Positions 52,368 to 59,895 are shown, counted from the stretch's first letter. The stretch: DNA of 64,000 nt from CAG-791 sp002392385 (GCA_946616295.1 CAMOIU010000002.1:1-64000), one strand, 5' to 3'. Translations and numbers: made by a program. Notes: generated from the letters alone by a model not told the origin.

Positions 52368-52807
52368 GAACGGGAGCGGGATCCCTGAGAGAGCAGATCG
52401 CCGCCGCCTTTCCCCACGGTGAGGCGGACATACGGAGCTATTCTCCGCTGGCGCTGGCTTTTCTCGGGGACGCCGTCTACTCCCTGATCATACGCACGGC
52501 ACTGCTGGACAGGGGCAACAGGCAGGCAGAGAAGCTCCACAACGAGAGCACCTACTATGTCTGTGCCTCCGCGCAGGCGGCCCTGGCGGACGCGGTCACC
52601 GATCTGCTGACAGCGGAGGAGGCGGCCGTCTACCGGAGAGGGAGGAACGCCAACCCCTTCCACTACGCCAGGAGCGCCTCAGCCGCGGATTACCGCAAGG
52701 CGACGGCCCTGGAGTGCCTGTGCGGCTGGCTGTGGATGCAGGACCGCACGGAGAGGCTCGTGGAGCTGATCCGGACGGGACTGGAGAGGACAACAGGAAT
52801 CATATGA
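52352..52807 (+). CDS. mrnC: Mini-ribonuclease III
   Basis: A 151-residue RNase III-type enzyme without the dsRNA-binding domain that matures 23S rRNA. Conserved are YSPLALAFLGDAVYSLIIR with the catalytic Asp, KLHNESTYYVCA, RRGRNANPF, and the second acidic site ATALECLCGWLWM with Glu. Start ATG 52352 lies within the cysS end. Its stop overlaps the rlmB start (ATGA). Confidence 0.95.
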   Translation: MEEDLRTGAGSLREQIAAAFPHGEADIRSYSPLALAFLGDAVYSLIIRTALLDRGNRQAEKLHNESTYYVCASAQAALADAVTDLLTAEEAAVYRRGRNANPFHYARSASAADYRKATALECLCGWLWMQDRTERLVELIRTGLERTTGII

Positions 52808-53583
52808 GACGTGATACAGACAGGACACACAGAGAGATCCGGGAGGAGAGCGGCAGCGACCGCATAGAGGGCCGCAACGCCGTGATCGAGGCCTTCCGGT
52901 CCGGCAGGACCGTGGAACGCCTCTACATACAGTCGGGGCCCCGGGAGGGCGCCATGAATACGGTCCTGCGGGAGGCGGACAAGCACGGTACCACCGTCCG
53001 CTACCTGCCCAAGGACAAGCTGGACAAGATGTCCGAGACAGGACGCCACCAGGGCGTCATAGCCGTCCTCTCCGCCTATCATTACGCGGAGCTGGAGGAT
53101 GTCATGGACCGGGCCCGTCAGAAGGGCGAGGACCCCTTCCTGCTGCTTCTGGACGGCATTGAGGACCCCCACAATCTGGGAGCCATCATCCGTACCGCCA
53201 ACCTTGTGGGCGCCCACGGCGTGATCATCCCGGAGAACCGGGCCGTAGGGATTACAGCCACCGTCGTCAAGGCCTCCGCGGGCGCTGTCCACTACACCCC
53301 CGTCGTCAAGGTGACCAACATGGTCCGCACCATCGAGCAGCTTAAGAAAGAGGGCCTGTGGTTCGTCTGCGCCGACATGGACGGGACAGCCATGACCCAG
53401 CTCAATATGCGCGGCCCCATAGGCCTGGTCATCGGCGCGGAAGGTAACGGCGTGAGCCGTCTGGTACGGGAGAACTGCGATATGGTGGCCTCCATTCCCC
53501 AGAAGGGCGAGATCGATTCCCTGAACGCCTCTGTGGCGGCAGGCGTCCTGGCCTACGAGATCCTGCGCCAGCGGACACAGTAA
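52804..53583 (+). CDS. rlmB: 23S rRNA (guanosine-2251-2'-O)-methyltransferase RlmB
   Basis: A SPOUT methyltransferase of 259 residues. It has an N-terminal L30e-like substrate domain (RIEGRNAVIEAFRSGRTVE, typical of RlmB) and the SpoU catalytic part: LLLDGIEDPHNLGAIIRTA, GLVIGAEGNGVSRLV and IPQKGEIDSLNASVAAGV. ATG 52804 overlaps the mrnC stop by four bases. The first ~15 residues are Arg/Asp-rich. Position between mrnC and sigH matches other Firmicutes; no YacP (Rae1) gene lies between. Confidence 0.95.
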   Translation: MRRDTDRTHREIREESGSDRIEGRNAVIEAFRSGRTVERLYIQSGPREGAMNTVLREADKHGTTVRYLPKDKLDKMSETGRHQGVIAVLSAYHYAELEDVMDRARQKGEDPFLLLLDGIEDPHNLGAIIRTANLVGAHGVIIPENRAVGITATVVKASAGAVHYTPVVKVTNMVRTIEQLKKEGLWFVCADMDGTAMTQLNMRGPIGLVIGAEGNGVSRLVRENCDMVASIPQKGEIDSLNASVAAGVLAYEILRQRTQ

Positions 53584-53594
53584 CGGAGCACAGC

Positions 53595-54203
53595 ATGTAC
53601 AGGTACGAGGAGCGGAGAGCGGATGACCGCTACAGCCGGCTCACAGACGAGGAGCTGGCGGCGGAGAGCAGAGAGGACGACGGACGGGCCACGGACGAGC
53701 TCATGGAGCGATACAAGGAGACTGTGCGCTCCCGCGCCCGTTCCATGTACCTTCTGGGCGGAGACGAACAGGACCTGATCCAGGAGGGCATGATCGGCCT
53801 CTTCCAGGCCGTCAGGGACTACGACAGCGGCCGGGACGCCAGCTTCCGTACCTTCGCCCGTCTGTGCGTGGAGCGCAAGCTCTACGCGGCCGTCAGGGCC
53901 TCCTCCAGGAAGCGTCACATGCCCCTGAACAACGCGGTCCCCATGGCCGATACCCAGGAGACCTCCGGCGTCTCAGCGGTAGAGGATCCCGCGGAGATCC
54001 TCCTGCACAGGGAGAACTACCAGGAGCTCCTGGAGCGGATCCGGACACGGCTGAGCCCCCTGGAGCGCCAGGTCCTGGACCTCCACCTGACAGGCCTCAC
54101 CTACATCCAGATCGCCCACGTCCTGGGCCGCCAGCCCAAGGCCACGGACAACGCCCTCCAGCGGGTCCGCGCCAAGGTGCGCCAGCTCCTGGAAGAGGAG
54201 TGA
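53595..54203 (+). CDS. sigH: RNA polymerase sigma factor SigH
   Basis: An alternative sigma-70 family factor of 202 residues, which in Firmicutes drives early stationary-phase, competence and sporulation genes. Region 2 is clear (ADDRYSRLTDEELAAES; YLLGGDEQDLIQEGMIGLFQAVRDYD, the polymerase-binding and -10 recognition helices; FRTFARLCVERKL). Region 4 has LSPLERQVLDLHLTGLTYIQIAHVLGRQPKATDNALQRV-type helix-turn-helix. It starts 11 bp after rlmB. Whether the organism sporulates cannot be told from this window. Confidence 0.9.
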   Translation: MYRYEERRADDRYSRLTDEELAAESREDDGRATDELMERYKETVRSRARSMYLLGGDEQDLIQEGMIGLFQAVRDYDSGRDASFRTFARLCVERKLYAAVRASSRKRHMPLNNAVPMADTQETSGVSAVEDPAEILLHRENYQELLERIRTRLSPLERQVLDLHLTGLTYIQIAHVLGRQPKATDNALQRVRAKVRQLLEEE

Positions 54204-54255
54204 GCCGGACCTTTCCGGTCCCTGAAAAGATTCTTCAAATCTGAGAAAATATTCG

Positions 54256-54284
54256 TTGACAAAACAATTCGTCCATGGTAACAT
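54256..54284 (+). promoter_or_regulatory. Promoter of tRNA-Thr
   Basis: Consensus TTGACA (54256-54261), 17 bp, TAACAT (54279-54284), 24 bases before the tRNA. Confidence 0.7.
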
Positions 54285-54308
54285 CTGTTTGTTGCCGTCA
54301 GACAACAG

Positions 54309-54381
54309 GCTGCTGTAGCACAGTCGGTAGTGCGTCGCATTGGTAGTGCGGAGGTCACGGGTCCGATTCCCGTCAGCAGCT
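54309..54381 (+). tRNA. tRNA-Thr (anticodon GGT), prophage integration site
   Basis: A 73-nt cloverleaf: acceptor GCTGCTG/CAGCAGC, U8-A9, D stem GCAC/GTGC, anticodon stem TCGCA/TGCGG around loop TTGGTAG (anticodon GGT), T stem with ACGGG/CCCGT, discriminator T. CCA is not encoded. A T run (54381-54387) follows at once and may act as the terminator. The phage integrase lies just downstream, pointing toward it. Confidence 0.92.
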
Positions 54382-54392
54382 TTTTTATTTTG
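54345..54392 (+). other. Probable left attachment site (attL) in tRNA-Thr
   Basis: Tyrosine integrases commonly use the 3' half of a tRNA as core. The tRNA is intact and the integrase gene is 184 bp away, so attL should lie in its anticodon-to-3' segment. The exact core is not determinable because attR is outside the window. Confidence 0.45.
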
Positions 54393-54489
54393 CCCGCAAA
54401 AGTACTGGGAAATATTGAATTCACTAGTAAAAACGGCTGTTTGGGTGTCACCTAAAACGGACAAAAATCTGTAGAAATAGACACCGAAT

Positions 54490-54526
54490 ATGATACTTTT
54501 TACAGCCTATGATACACAAATGATAC
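54490..54526. repeat. Three ATGATAC direct repeats beside the integrase
   Basis: ATGATAC occurs at 54490, 54509 and 54520 between tRNA-Thr and the integrase terminator. The place fits integrase arm-type or excisionase sites of an attL region. Confidence 0.35.
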
Positions 54527-54531
54527 AGGAA

Positions 54532-54561
54532 AAGCTCGGAAGGAGAGATCCCTCCGGGCTT
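54532..54561. terminator. Bidirectional terminator after the integrase
   Basis: AAGCTCGGAAGG (54532-54543) pairs with CCCTCCGGGCTT (ending 54562) with one mismatch and one G-T pair; T runs follow on both strands (CTTTTTATG plus, TTTTCCTG minus). Confidence 0.65.
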
Positions 54562-54565
54562 CTTT

Positions 54566-55594
54566 TTATGTCATCAAAGAAGAGAAGTGGCTGTTCGCCC
54601 GTGCCGTCATGACCTGATCCTGATCAGCCAGGGTGTGCCTGTAGACTGCTTTGAGAGTCTGGTCCGTAGTCCAGCCGCCGCGCTTCATGATGTAAGCGTC
54701 CGGCACGCCCTGGGCATGGAGCGTGGACGCTGCGTAGTGCCGTAAATCGTGGAACCGGAAGTGAGGCAGATCCTTGTCTCTGAGGAATCGTAGGAAACGC
54801 GTACCAAGCGCTGCTACGGTAAGGTCGGTCACCTTGCCTTCCTTACGGATCCTGTCGATCACAAAGTCCGGATACTCTATGTACCGGTTGGAAGCAGCCG
54901 TCTTGGGCGTCTCCTTGTATTCCCAGCCGCCTCCGTCCAGATAAGCCACATCTCTGTGAACGTGGACAACATTCCCCTTTATGTCATCCATGGTCAAGGC
55001 GCAGATCTCGCCTTCGCGCATCGGCCCGAAGGCAGCCAGCATGATCGGGATCTCCAGGACCGTCCCCTTTGCGAGAGCAAGGACCTGCTTCATGATCGTA
55101 TCGTCCGGAACGTAGATCTCCGGCACGGTCTTCTCCGGGAGCACGATGCCGGTCAGGTGAATGTCCTGGGACTTCAGGACAGAGTTTATGAAGCCCCAGT
55201 AATTACGGACTGACTTGGCAGACAGCTTCTTCTGCCTCAGATCTCCCAGGAGATCCTGCACTGCCCCACGGTCTATATCGCTGATCCGCATCTTCAGGAA
55301 CGCGGGAAAGCGCTCCTCGAGGTTCCGGAGGAAGGACTCATAGTCCCGGTATGTGGTCGGGGATACCATGGGCTTCTTCCGCTTCTTGAACAGGTCTGCG
55401 GCTTCCGCAAAGGTAAGCGGACTGTATTGCTTCGTGTGGCGCTCATCGCGCAGCCGATCTGCTTCCATGCGGACCTCTGCGGACGAAAGACCTGTCACAC
55501 GCTTCTGGATCCTCTTGCCATCGGTATCCTTGCCGAGGTATACCACGGTAGTATAGAGGCCTTTCTTCGTTTTGGAGATTTTATATTTCGCCAT
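54566..55594 (-). CDS. int: Tyrosine-type site-specific integrase
   Basis: A 342-residue phage recombinase. The N-terminus has the AP2-like arm-binding domain (ISKTKKGLYTTVVYLGKDTDGKR), followed by the SAM-like core-binding domain (TFAEAADLFKKRKK...ISDIDRGAVQDLLGDL). The catalytic domain shows Arg in FGPMREGEICALT, H-x-x-R in FRFHDLRHYAAST, a further His/Trp in RGGWTTDQ and the nucleophile Tyr in AVYRHTLADQ. The start at 55594 (MAKYKISKTKKG) follows AAAGGAGT; longer frames lack a ribosome site. It stands beside tRNA-Thr in the usual integrase-attL arrangement. Confidence 0.95.
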   Translation of the reverse strand: MAKYKISKTKKGLYTTVVYLGKDTDGKRIQKRVTGLSSAEVRMEADRLRDERHTKQYSPLTFAEAADLFKKRKKPMVSPTTYRDYESFLRNLEERFPAFLKMRISDIDRGAVQDLLGDLRQKKLSAKSVRNYWGFINSVLKSQDIHLTGIVLPEKTVPEIYVPDDTIMKQVLALAKGTVLEIPIMLAAFGPMREGEICALTMDDIKGNVVHVHRDVAYLDGGGWEYKETPKTAASNRYIEYPDFVIDRIRKEGKVTDLTVAALGTRFLRFLRDKDLPHFRFHDLRHYAASTLHAQGVPDAYIMKRGGWTTDQTLKAVYRHTLADQDQVMTARANSHFSSLMT

Positions 55595-55612
55595 AAAAAA
55601 CTCCTTTCGGGT

Positions 55613-55728
55613 TTGCTTAATACGCCCCGGAAGGAGTATACTGATCGTGTCTAGGGAGCAGTATATCCCCTCCGGGAAACTGTTTCTGTGCCGCTCATCC
55701 TGCTGCAACAGGGTGGGCGGTTTTTTTT
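55613..55728 (+). ncRNA. Candidate small RNA transcribed against the integrase/Abi genes
   Basis: On the plus strand there is TTGCTT (55613-55618), 18 bp, TATACT (55637-55642), and 50 bases on a complete terminator: CCGCTCATCCTG (55691-55702) pairing with CAGGGTGGGCGG (55709-55720), then eight T. No coding frame lies between. The predicted RNA is about 80 nt. Alternatively the hairpin ends readthrough transcripts. The region also holds an imperfect inverted repeat (GGAAGGAGTATACTG / CAGTATATCCCCTCC). Confidence 0.4.
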
Positions 55729-56593
55729 ATCTCTTCAATTGTTCTCTCCAATCCTCTGGAAAATCCAAGTGTTTTAGGATTATACGATTTTTGTATTTTT
55801 CCACTATTTCACAAAGTGGTTCTACAAATTCTGCATTCCAATCTCTTGATGAGGGATATAAAAATCTAAGTACATATAACTGTGCGAATAGTCGTCTGGT
55901 AGGTACGTAGCTGTAACCATCAGGCATCTTTGGCAGGGCAGAAAACTTTCTATAGTATAGCCGTGAATAATGAGCACAGCAGTTACGTAGATCGGTAAGG
56001 CATCGCAACCAACTTTCAACAGCTTGATAGTTAACGCCGAATAATGAAATTGCAAGATAGGCCTTGTCTTTGTTTTCCATACCGGCATAAAAGTATGAAA
56101 GCATCCCCATGGAAAAATATTCAATTATTGTCCATAGAGGAAAATGTCCACCATACTCCTTTTGATGATGCATAATCACATGACTTTTCTTATTGTCTTT
56201 CTTGCACTGTTCTACTCGTGAAAGGAAAGAAATATGGTCAAATGAAACATCGAACGAATTTGAATCTAAATAACCCTCTGGGCCATATTTCACGGAATGA
56301 TAATTGGCAATTTGAGAGCGAAGAAATATTTCGATTGTTTCAATCGTTGAAAGAAGCAATGCTCTTAATTCTGCATCAAAGTAATAAGCTCCAGTTATTC
56401 GATCAAATGGTGTTAGCTTAAAACACTCATTTTTTTCCCTATCCATGTATGGTAGGTAATATCCAGACAAACGATAATAGTTTACTTGTTTCAAAAAGTC
56501 CAGGCATGATGATTCATCTGTGATAACGATTTTCTTTTTTCTGAGCCGTTCGATTTGTTCTTCAAATGATGTTGCAGGCTTAATAGGTTTCAT
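55727..56593 (-). CDS. Abi family (Abi_2, AbiD/AbiF-like) HEPN protein
   Basis: A 288-residue member of the abortive-infection Abi_2 family. Visible are the N-terminal SFEEQIERLRKKKIVITD, the YYRLSGYYLPYMD block, and a HEPN-type R-x4-H motif in LTDLRNCCAHYSRLYYRK, the putative RNase site. Such proteins stop phage growth by killing or arresting the infected cell. Start 56593 is preceded by GGGAGGT. The gene is much more AT-rich than its neighbours, which suggests that it is cargo picked up by the prophage. It is next to the integrase, a common place for cargo. Confidence 0.88.
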   Translation of the reverse strand: MKPIKPATSFEEQIERLRKKKIVITDESSCLDFLKQVNYYRLSGYYLPYMDREKNECFKLTPFDRITGAYYFDAELRALLLSTIETIEIFLRSQIANYHSVKYGPEGYLDSNSFDVSFDHISFLSRVEQCKKDNKKSHVIMHHQKEYGGHFPLWTIIEYFSMGMLSYFYAGMENKDKAYLAISLFGVNYQAVESWLRCLTDLRNCCAHYSRLYYRKFSALPKMPDGYSYVPTRRLFAQLYVLRFLYPSSRDWNAEFVEPLCEIVEKYKNRIILKHLDFPEDWREQLKR

Positions 56594-56763
56594 CGAACCT
56601 CCCTTAAATAAAAAATGGGCTCCCATTTGACACATCGTTGAGAGGTGCGGGAGCTACTGTTAAATATAATATAACAGACTCCACCAAGAATCTCAATTGA
56701 GTTTCGTTAAAAGTACAAAGTCCGAAATAGCCAACAAAATGACGTGTTTCCGCAAAAACAACA

Positions 56764-57228
56764 TCACCTCACCTCCATAACCCCCAGCGGCTCCCAGAAA
56801 ATCACGCAGCCTTCGTACCTGGTGCAGATCCCGTACTTCTGCCGGTACCGCTCCAGGGCTTCTGCCAGCAGCTCCTCCGTGACGCCCAGCTCCTCGGCCA
56901 TCTCATATCTGTTCCGGCAGCCGCGCCGGTAGGCCCGGACGATACCGGAGAGCCCGATCAGGCGATCGTAGGCCCACATCCGGCCGCGCTGCTCCTGCTT
57001 GCGGTTCCCCGCCCGGCTCTGATCCAGGATGTCTCCTGAGGCCGTGAGGTGGTGGCCGATCTCCTCGGCGAGGATGGACACCTCTTCGGCGGATGTTTCG
57101 AGCCTGTCACTTACGGCGATAATCCCGTCGCAGTACAGGCCCTTGATCCTTTCTGATTTAAACCTTCTTTCTATCACCTCAGCGCCGCTGTCTGCGGCCT
57201 GCTGAATAAGCTCCTCCATGACGGTCAT
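56764..57228 (-). CDS. ImmA/IrrE-like phage metallopeptidase
   Basis: A 154-residue protein of the ImmA/IrrE group, which in mobile elements cleaves the linked repressor. The core reads ILAEEIGHHLTASGDILD (about residues 52-69): the E-x-x-H part of the zinc helix is present, but the first His of H-E-x-x-H is Glu here, as seen in many phage relatives. It follows the CI-type repressor gene in the same direction (57 bp), fitting a repressor-plus-antirepressor peptidase pair. AGGGAGG-like bases precede the start weakly. Confidence 0.82.
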   Translation of the reverse strand: MTVMEELIQQAADSGAEVIERRFKSERIKGLYCDGIIAVSDRLETSAEEVSILAEEIGHHLTASGDILDQSRAGNRKQEQRGRMWAYDRLIGLSGIVRAYRRGCRNRYEMAEELGVTEELLAEALERYRQKYGICTRYEGCVIFWEPLGVMEVR

Positions 57229-57285
57229 GCTGTTGCCCTCCCAATCAGAGGGTAGTACAGGAGGTGTCCCAAAATCTGGACAGGC

Positions 57286-57603
57286 TCATTTGCGCTTGGA
57301 CTTGACGAACATTTTGAACTTCTCAATTTCTTCCCATTCATCAGATGTAAATTCATCACCTTCGTGGTGAGCGGCGATGGTGGTGGGAGCGGAGTAAACA
57401 ATCTTACCTGAAGCCAGGCTTTCCACATCGAGACCCAACTCGGTCGTGATCTTCAGAATGTTCTTAATGTTCGCCTTCTCAACACCGCGCTTCAGAATAC
57501 TATCTAAAGTTGTCCATGGTATATCGATCTTCTTACAGAAGTCGGATAAGCTACCGTACTTGCTCAGTATGAGATTCCTAAGTTCCATTTCTACATTATT
57601 CAT
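57286..57603 (-). CDS. CI-like phage repressor (HTH XRE family)
   Basis: A 105-residue DNA-binding protein. The helix-turn-helix is LILSKYGSLSDFCKKIDIPWTTLDSILKRG (about residues 8-37) with KANIKNILKITTELGLDVESLA after it, the typical XRE fold. The C-terminal ~40 residues are acidic (EGDEFTSDEWEEIEKF) and may be the dimer or ImmA contact. Start 57603 follows GGGAGGTAAGC. It is divergent from a Cro-like gene across a shared operator. Confidence 0.88.
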   Translation of the reverse strand: MNNVEMELRNLILSKYGSLSDFCKKIDIPWTTLDSILKRGVEKANIKNILKITTELGLDVESLASGKIVYSAPTTIAAHHEGDEFTSDEWEEIEKFKMFVKSKRK

Positions 57604-57625
57604 ACGCTTACCTCCCGTAATCCTA

Positions 57626-57654
57626 ATGATACATTCGCTGTGACGAATTTTCAA
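57626..57654 (-). promoter_or_regulatory. Promoter of the CI-like repressor (leftward)
   Basis: On the minus strand TTGAAA (57649-57654), 17-bp spacer, TATCAT (57626-57631). The repeat TGACGAATTTTCA lies in it. Confidence 0.75.
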
Positions 57655-57752
57655 TAGATATTCTCGAAAAATAGATATTTAATATTGACAGTCACGAAAT
57701 TTAGAGATATAGTTTACATGAGCCACGAAAATTCGAGATTCAAATAGAAAGG
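57640..57752. repeat. Repeated operators of the lysogeny switch
   Basis: A shared word (CACGAAANTTNGAGA or its complement) occurs repeatedly: TGACGAATTTTC (57641), TTCTCGAAAAATAGA (57661), CACGAAATTTAGAGA (57692) and CACGAAAATTCGAGA (about 57724). One copy fills the spacer of the rightward promoter and another overlaps the leftward -35, as expected for CI/Cro operators. Confidence 0.65.
57685..57713 (+). promoter_or_regulatory. Rightward early promoter (Cro side)
   Basis: TTGACA (57685-57690), 17 bp, TATAGT (57708-57713). A copy of the operator word lies exactly between the boxes. Confidence 0.85.
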
Positions 57753-57761
57753 AGGTTATTT

Positions 57762-57980
57762 ATGTTTCCGAATCTGGATGCTGAGATGGCAAGAAGAAAA
57801 ATAACAAGAGGAACACTAGCCGGTCTTCTGCATATGACTCCCAGTACTCTCTCTATGAAGCTCAATGGCAAGGCCACTTTGACACTGCCTGAGTGCATAA
57901 AGATCAGAAATGCTGTGGATGAAAAGCTGGAGCTCGGCTATCTTTTTGCGTCCGACGAAGACGAAGTGTTGCAGCACTGA
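57762..57980 (+). CDS. Cro-like HTH protein
   Basis: A 72-residue DNA-binding protein, first gene of the rightward early operon. The helix-turn-helix reads EMARRKITRGTLAGLLHMTPSTLSMKLNG with TLTLPECIKIRNAV, typical XRE. GAAAGGAGG stands before the ATG. Position divergent to the CI-like gene supports a Cro role. Confidence 0.82.
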   Translation: MFPNLDAEMARRKITRGTLAGLLHMTPSTLSMKLNGKATLTLPECIKIRNAVDEKLELGYLFASDEDEVLQH

Positions 57981-58002
57981 AACAGGAGAACGGAGGGGAA
58001 AG

Positions 58003-58251
58003 ATGAAGAAATACGTTTGGGTAGTGAGCTACCTGGTGAAAGGCAACGACGGCGATGTCGCTGGCTACAGGACGGCTTTTGAGGCGGCGGACGTGATCAT
58101 GGCGGCTCTGCAGGCCGGGGACTTCTTCCGGGTAACCTATGGGCCGGACTATGAAACGATCATCACCGGTGTCGCGATCGGCGGTAAGGCCAACGAGTCG
58201 CTGATCGGAGAGGTGGTCGGAGACCCGTTCGCAGTCGACTGGCCGGAGTAA
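58003..58251 (+). CDS. Small phage protein, unknown (82 aa)
   Basis: An uncharacterised early protein of 82 residues. It looks like a mixed alpha/beta fold, with KYVWVVSYLVKGNDGD, helix AFEAADVIMAALQAG and strands FFRVTYGPDYETIITGVAIGG. GGAGGGGAAAG precedes the ATG. It is read with the Cro-like gene 22 bp upstream and the HTH gene 12 bp downstream. Confidence 0.65.
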   Translation: MKKYVWVVSYLVKGNDGDVAGYRTAFEAADVIMAALQAGDFFRVTYGPDYETIITGVAIGGKANESLIGEVVGDPFAVDWPE

Positions 58252-58263
58252 GGAGGTGGGGAA

Positions 58264-58476
58264 GTGATTACAAGAGCAAACCTGATCCGGGGACGGACGA
58301 AGATGACCGGGCTTACCATCGCTCAGCTGGCCCAGAGAGCAGGGATCGTCAGGCAGACGCTGTACGCCCATCTGAAGGATCCCGGCAAGATCACCCTGGC
58401 GGAGCTGCGGGCCATCGACATGCAGGTCCACTTCTCTGACGAGGAGCTGGTGCAGCTGGTAAGGAGGCGGACATGA
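58264..58476 (+). CDS. Small HTH protein (70 aa)
   Basis: A 70-residue protein with a helix-turn-helix LTIAQLAQRAGIVRQTLYAHLKDPGKITLAELRAI-type region, similar to XRE-family phage regulators. Start GTG 58264 follows AAGGAGGTG. Its stop overlaps the next ATG by four bases. It may be a second early regulator or an excisionase-like factor. Confidence 0.7.
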   Translation: MITRANLIRGRTKMTGLTIAQLAQRAGIVRQTLYAHLKDPGKITLAELRAIDMQVHFSDEELVQLVRRRT

Positions 58477-58883
58477 TCACAGCGAGAGACGTAGAGACAT
58501 GGAGCTGCCCGGATCCGAAAGCGGAGCGGCCGGCAGTCAGGGTAAAGCGCAGGCCGGCAGTGAAGCCCCGGTTTGAACCGATCATCTACAAGGAGCCGGC
58601 GCCAAAGACGGAAGAGCCCAAGGTCGTCCAGACGTTCTACGAGACGCATCTGGAGAAGGGTACGGTAAATGACAGCGCCGCATCCCTGATCGGCAAGAAG
58701 ACCCAGTGGACCCGGTGGACGATAAATGACCTGTTTGCTGCGGTCCGGATGGACACTGAGGGCCTGACCTACGAACAGATCGGGGAGAAGCTGGGCCGAC
58801 CGAAGGGCAGCGTACAGAAGAAGATCCAGGAATGGAGAAAGACACACGGATTAGGCAGGAAGAAGCCGAGGAGGAAGGAATGA
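58473..58883 (+). CDS. Phage protein with C-terminal HTH-like segment (136 aa)
   Basis: A 136-residue protein without a recognised family. The N-terminal half is Pro/Lys/Glu-rich and probably disordered (PAVRVKRRPAVKPRFEP). The C-terminal half reads like a Myb/SANT or HTH unit: KTQWTRWTINDLFAAV, then GLTYEQIGEKLGRPKGSVQKKIQEW and a basic tail KKPRRKE. DNA binding is likely. It overlaps the genes on both sides by four bases. Confidence 0.7.
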   Translation: MITARDVETWSCPDPKAERPAVRVKRRPAVKPRFEPIIYKEPAPKTEEPKVVQTFYETHLEKGTVNDSAASLIGKKTQWTRWTINDLFAAVRMDTEGLTYEQIGEKLGRPKGSVQKKIQEWRKTHGLGRKKPRRKE

Positions 58884-59050
58884 GGATCATCACAGATATC
58901 GCCGTATTCGGACTGATGCTGTTTGGGAGCATGCTGGACAGTGAGAGCCCGCTCCCGATCCTGGCCTGTGCGGTCTGCCTTGTCTGGCTGTTCATCGCAG
59001 CATTAAGAATGCCCCGGAGCGCTGGCACGCTTACCGGAGCAGAAGAATGA
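58880..59050 (+). CDS. Small membrane protein (56 aa)
   Basis: Residues 1-56 with two hydrophobic segments (DIAVFGLMLFGSML and LPILACAVCLVWLFIAAL), predicted as an inner-membrane hairpin. ATG 58880 is chosen as it overlaps the previous stop (ATGA) and follows GGAGGAAGG. No function is known. Confidence 0.55.
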   Translation: MRIITDIAVFGLMLFGSMLDSESPLPILACAVCLVWLFIAALRMPRSAGTLTGAEE

Positions 59051-59091
59051 ATCTCTAAGGTGATTATATCACCTGGAAAGGTAAGGAAACA

Positions 59092-59895
59092 ATGGGAGCT
59101 AAGAAGGTCCTTGAAACGATGGACCACGGTATGTTCAAGAGACTTGACGGAAACAGACCAGTCTCTGAGCTCCGTGTCAAAAAGATTATCGGAAGCATCA
59201 AGAAAGTTGGGTATGTAACTTCTCCGATCGTAGTCAATGAACAGTATCAGGTGATTGACGGGCAGGGCAGACTCGAAGCACTTAAACGACTGAAGATGCC
59301 AGTCCATTACATCATCGTGCCGAACGTAGGAATTGATGAATGCATCGCCATGAACATGAATCAGTCCAACTGGACGCTGATGGACTACATCGGGAGTCAC
59401 GCGGAAACAGGAAACACTTCCTATATGTACTTGCTCAACCTGATCAAGGCCTATGGGAAGACTCTCCAGAACAAAGTCATCTTATATGTCGTCACTGGAA
59501 AGATCGACGGAAACTACTCGTACATAAAGGACGGAAGGCTTACCTGTACAGCCTAGGACTACAATCGCGCGCAGAGGATCCTTTCATTCCTTACAGGATT
59601 TACGCCTCTGTTCAGAAGAGTGCAAGGGCACAACGAATACTATTATGAAGCGCTCGCATTCTGCTTTGAAGATCCGGAGATCGATAACGACAGGCTTGTT
59701 GAGAAGATGACACAGCTGCAGGGAAACCTTTATCCGGTTACCACGATTCTGCAGGCATTCGATGTGCTCGAGGAGATCTACAACAACAGAGCAAGGAAGC
59801 GGGTATACATCAAGACCAATTACCGCAAGGCGATGGATGACAAGTACAGCTGGTATAACACAAGGTACGGAAACAAATACGAGGAGGAAAACTAA
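59092..59895 (+). pseudogene. ParB-like nuclease domain protein, broken by an in-frame TAG
   Basis: The frame from ATG 59092 encodes a ParB/sulfiredoxin-like domain (RPVSELRVKKIIGSIKKVGY, SPIVVNEQYQVIDGQGRLEALKRL, ECIAMNMNQSNWTLMDY) up to a TAG at 59554-59556 after residue 154. Beyond the TAG the same frame stays open for 112 codons (DYNRAQRILSFL... to KYEEEN, TAA at 59893-59895), without any shift. The full product would be about 267 residues. The simplest reading is a G-to-T nonsense change in a GAG codon. The downstream part alone (internal GTG 59620) could not make the domain. The next gene overlaps its stop by one base. Confidence 0.75.

Noticed and set aside
53973..54464. Minus-strand frame over the sigH end and tRNA-Thr
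   Set aside because: The stretch ADGNRTRDLRTTNA is the well-known false translation of an antisense tRNA.
59554..59556. TAG reassignment in the prophage
   Set aside because: Only one in-frame TAG is seen, other phage frames end normally with TAA or TGA, and no suppressor tRNA is present; a point mutation is simpler.
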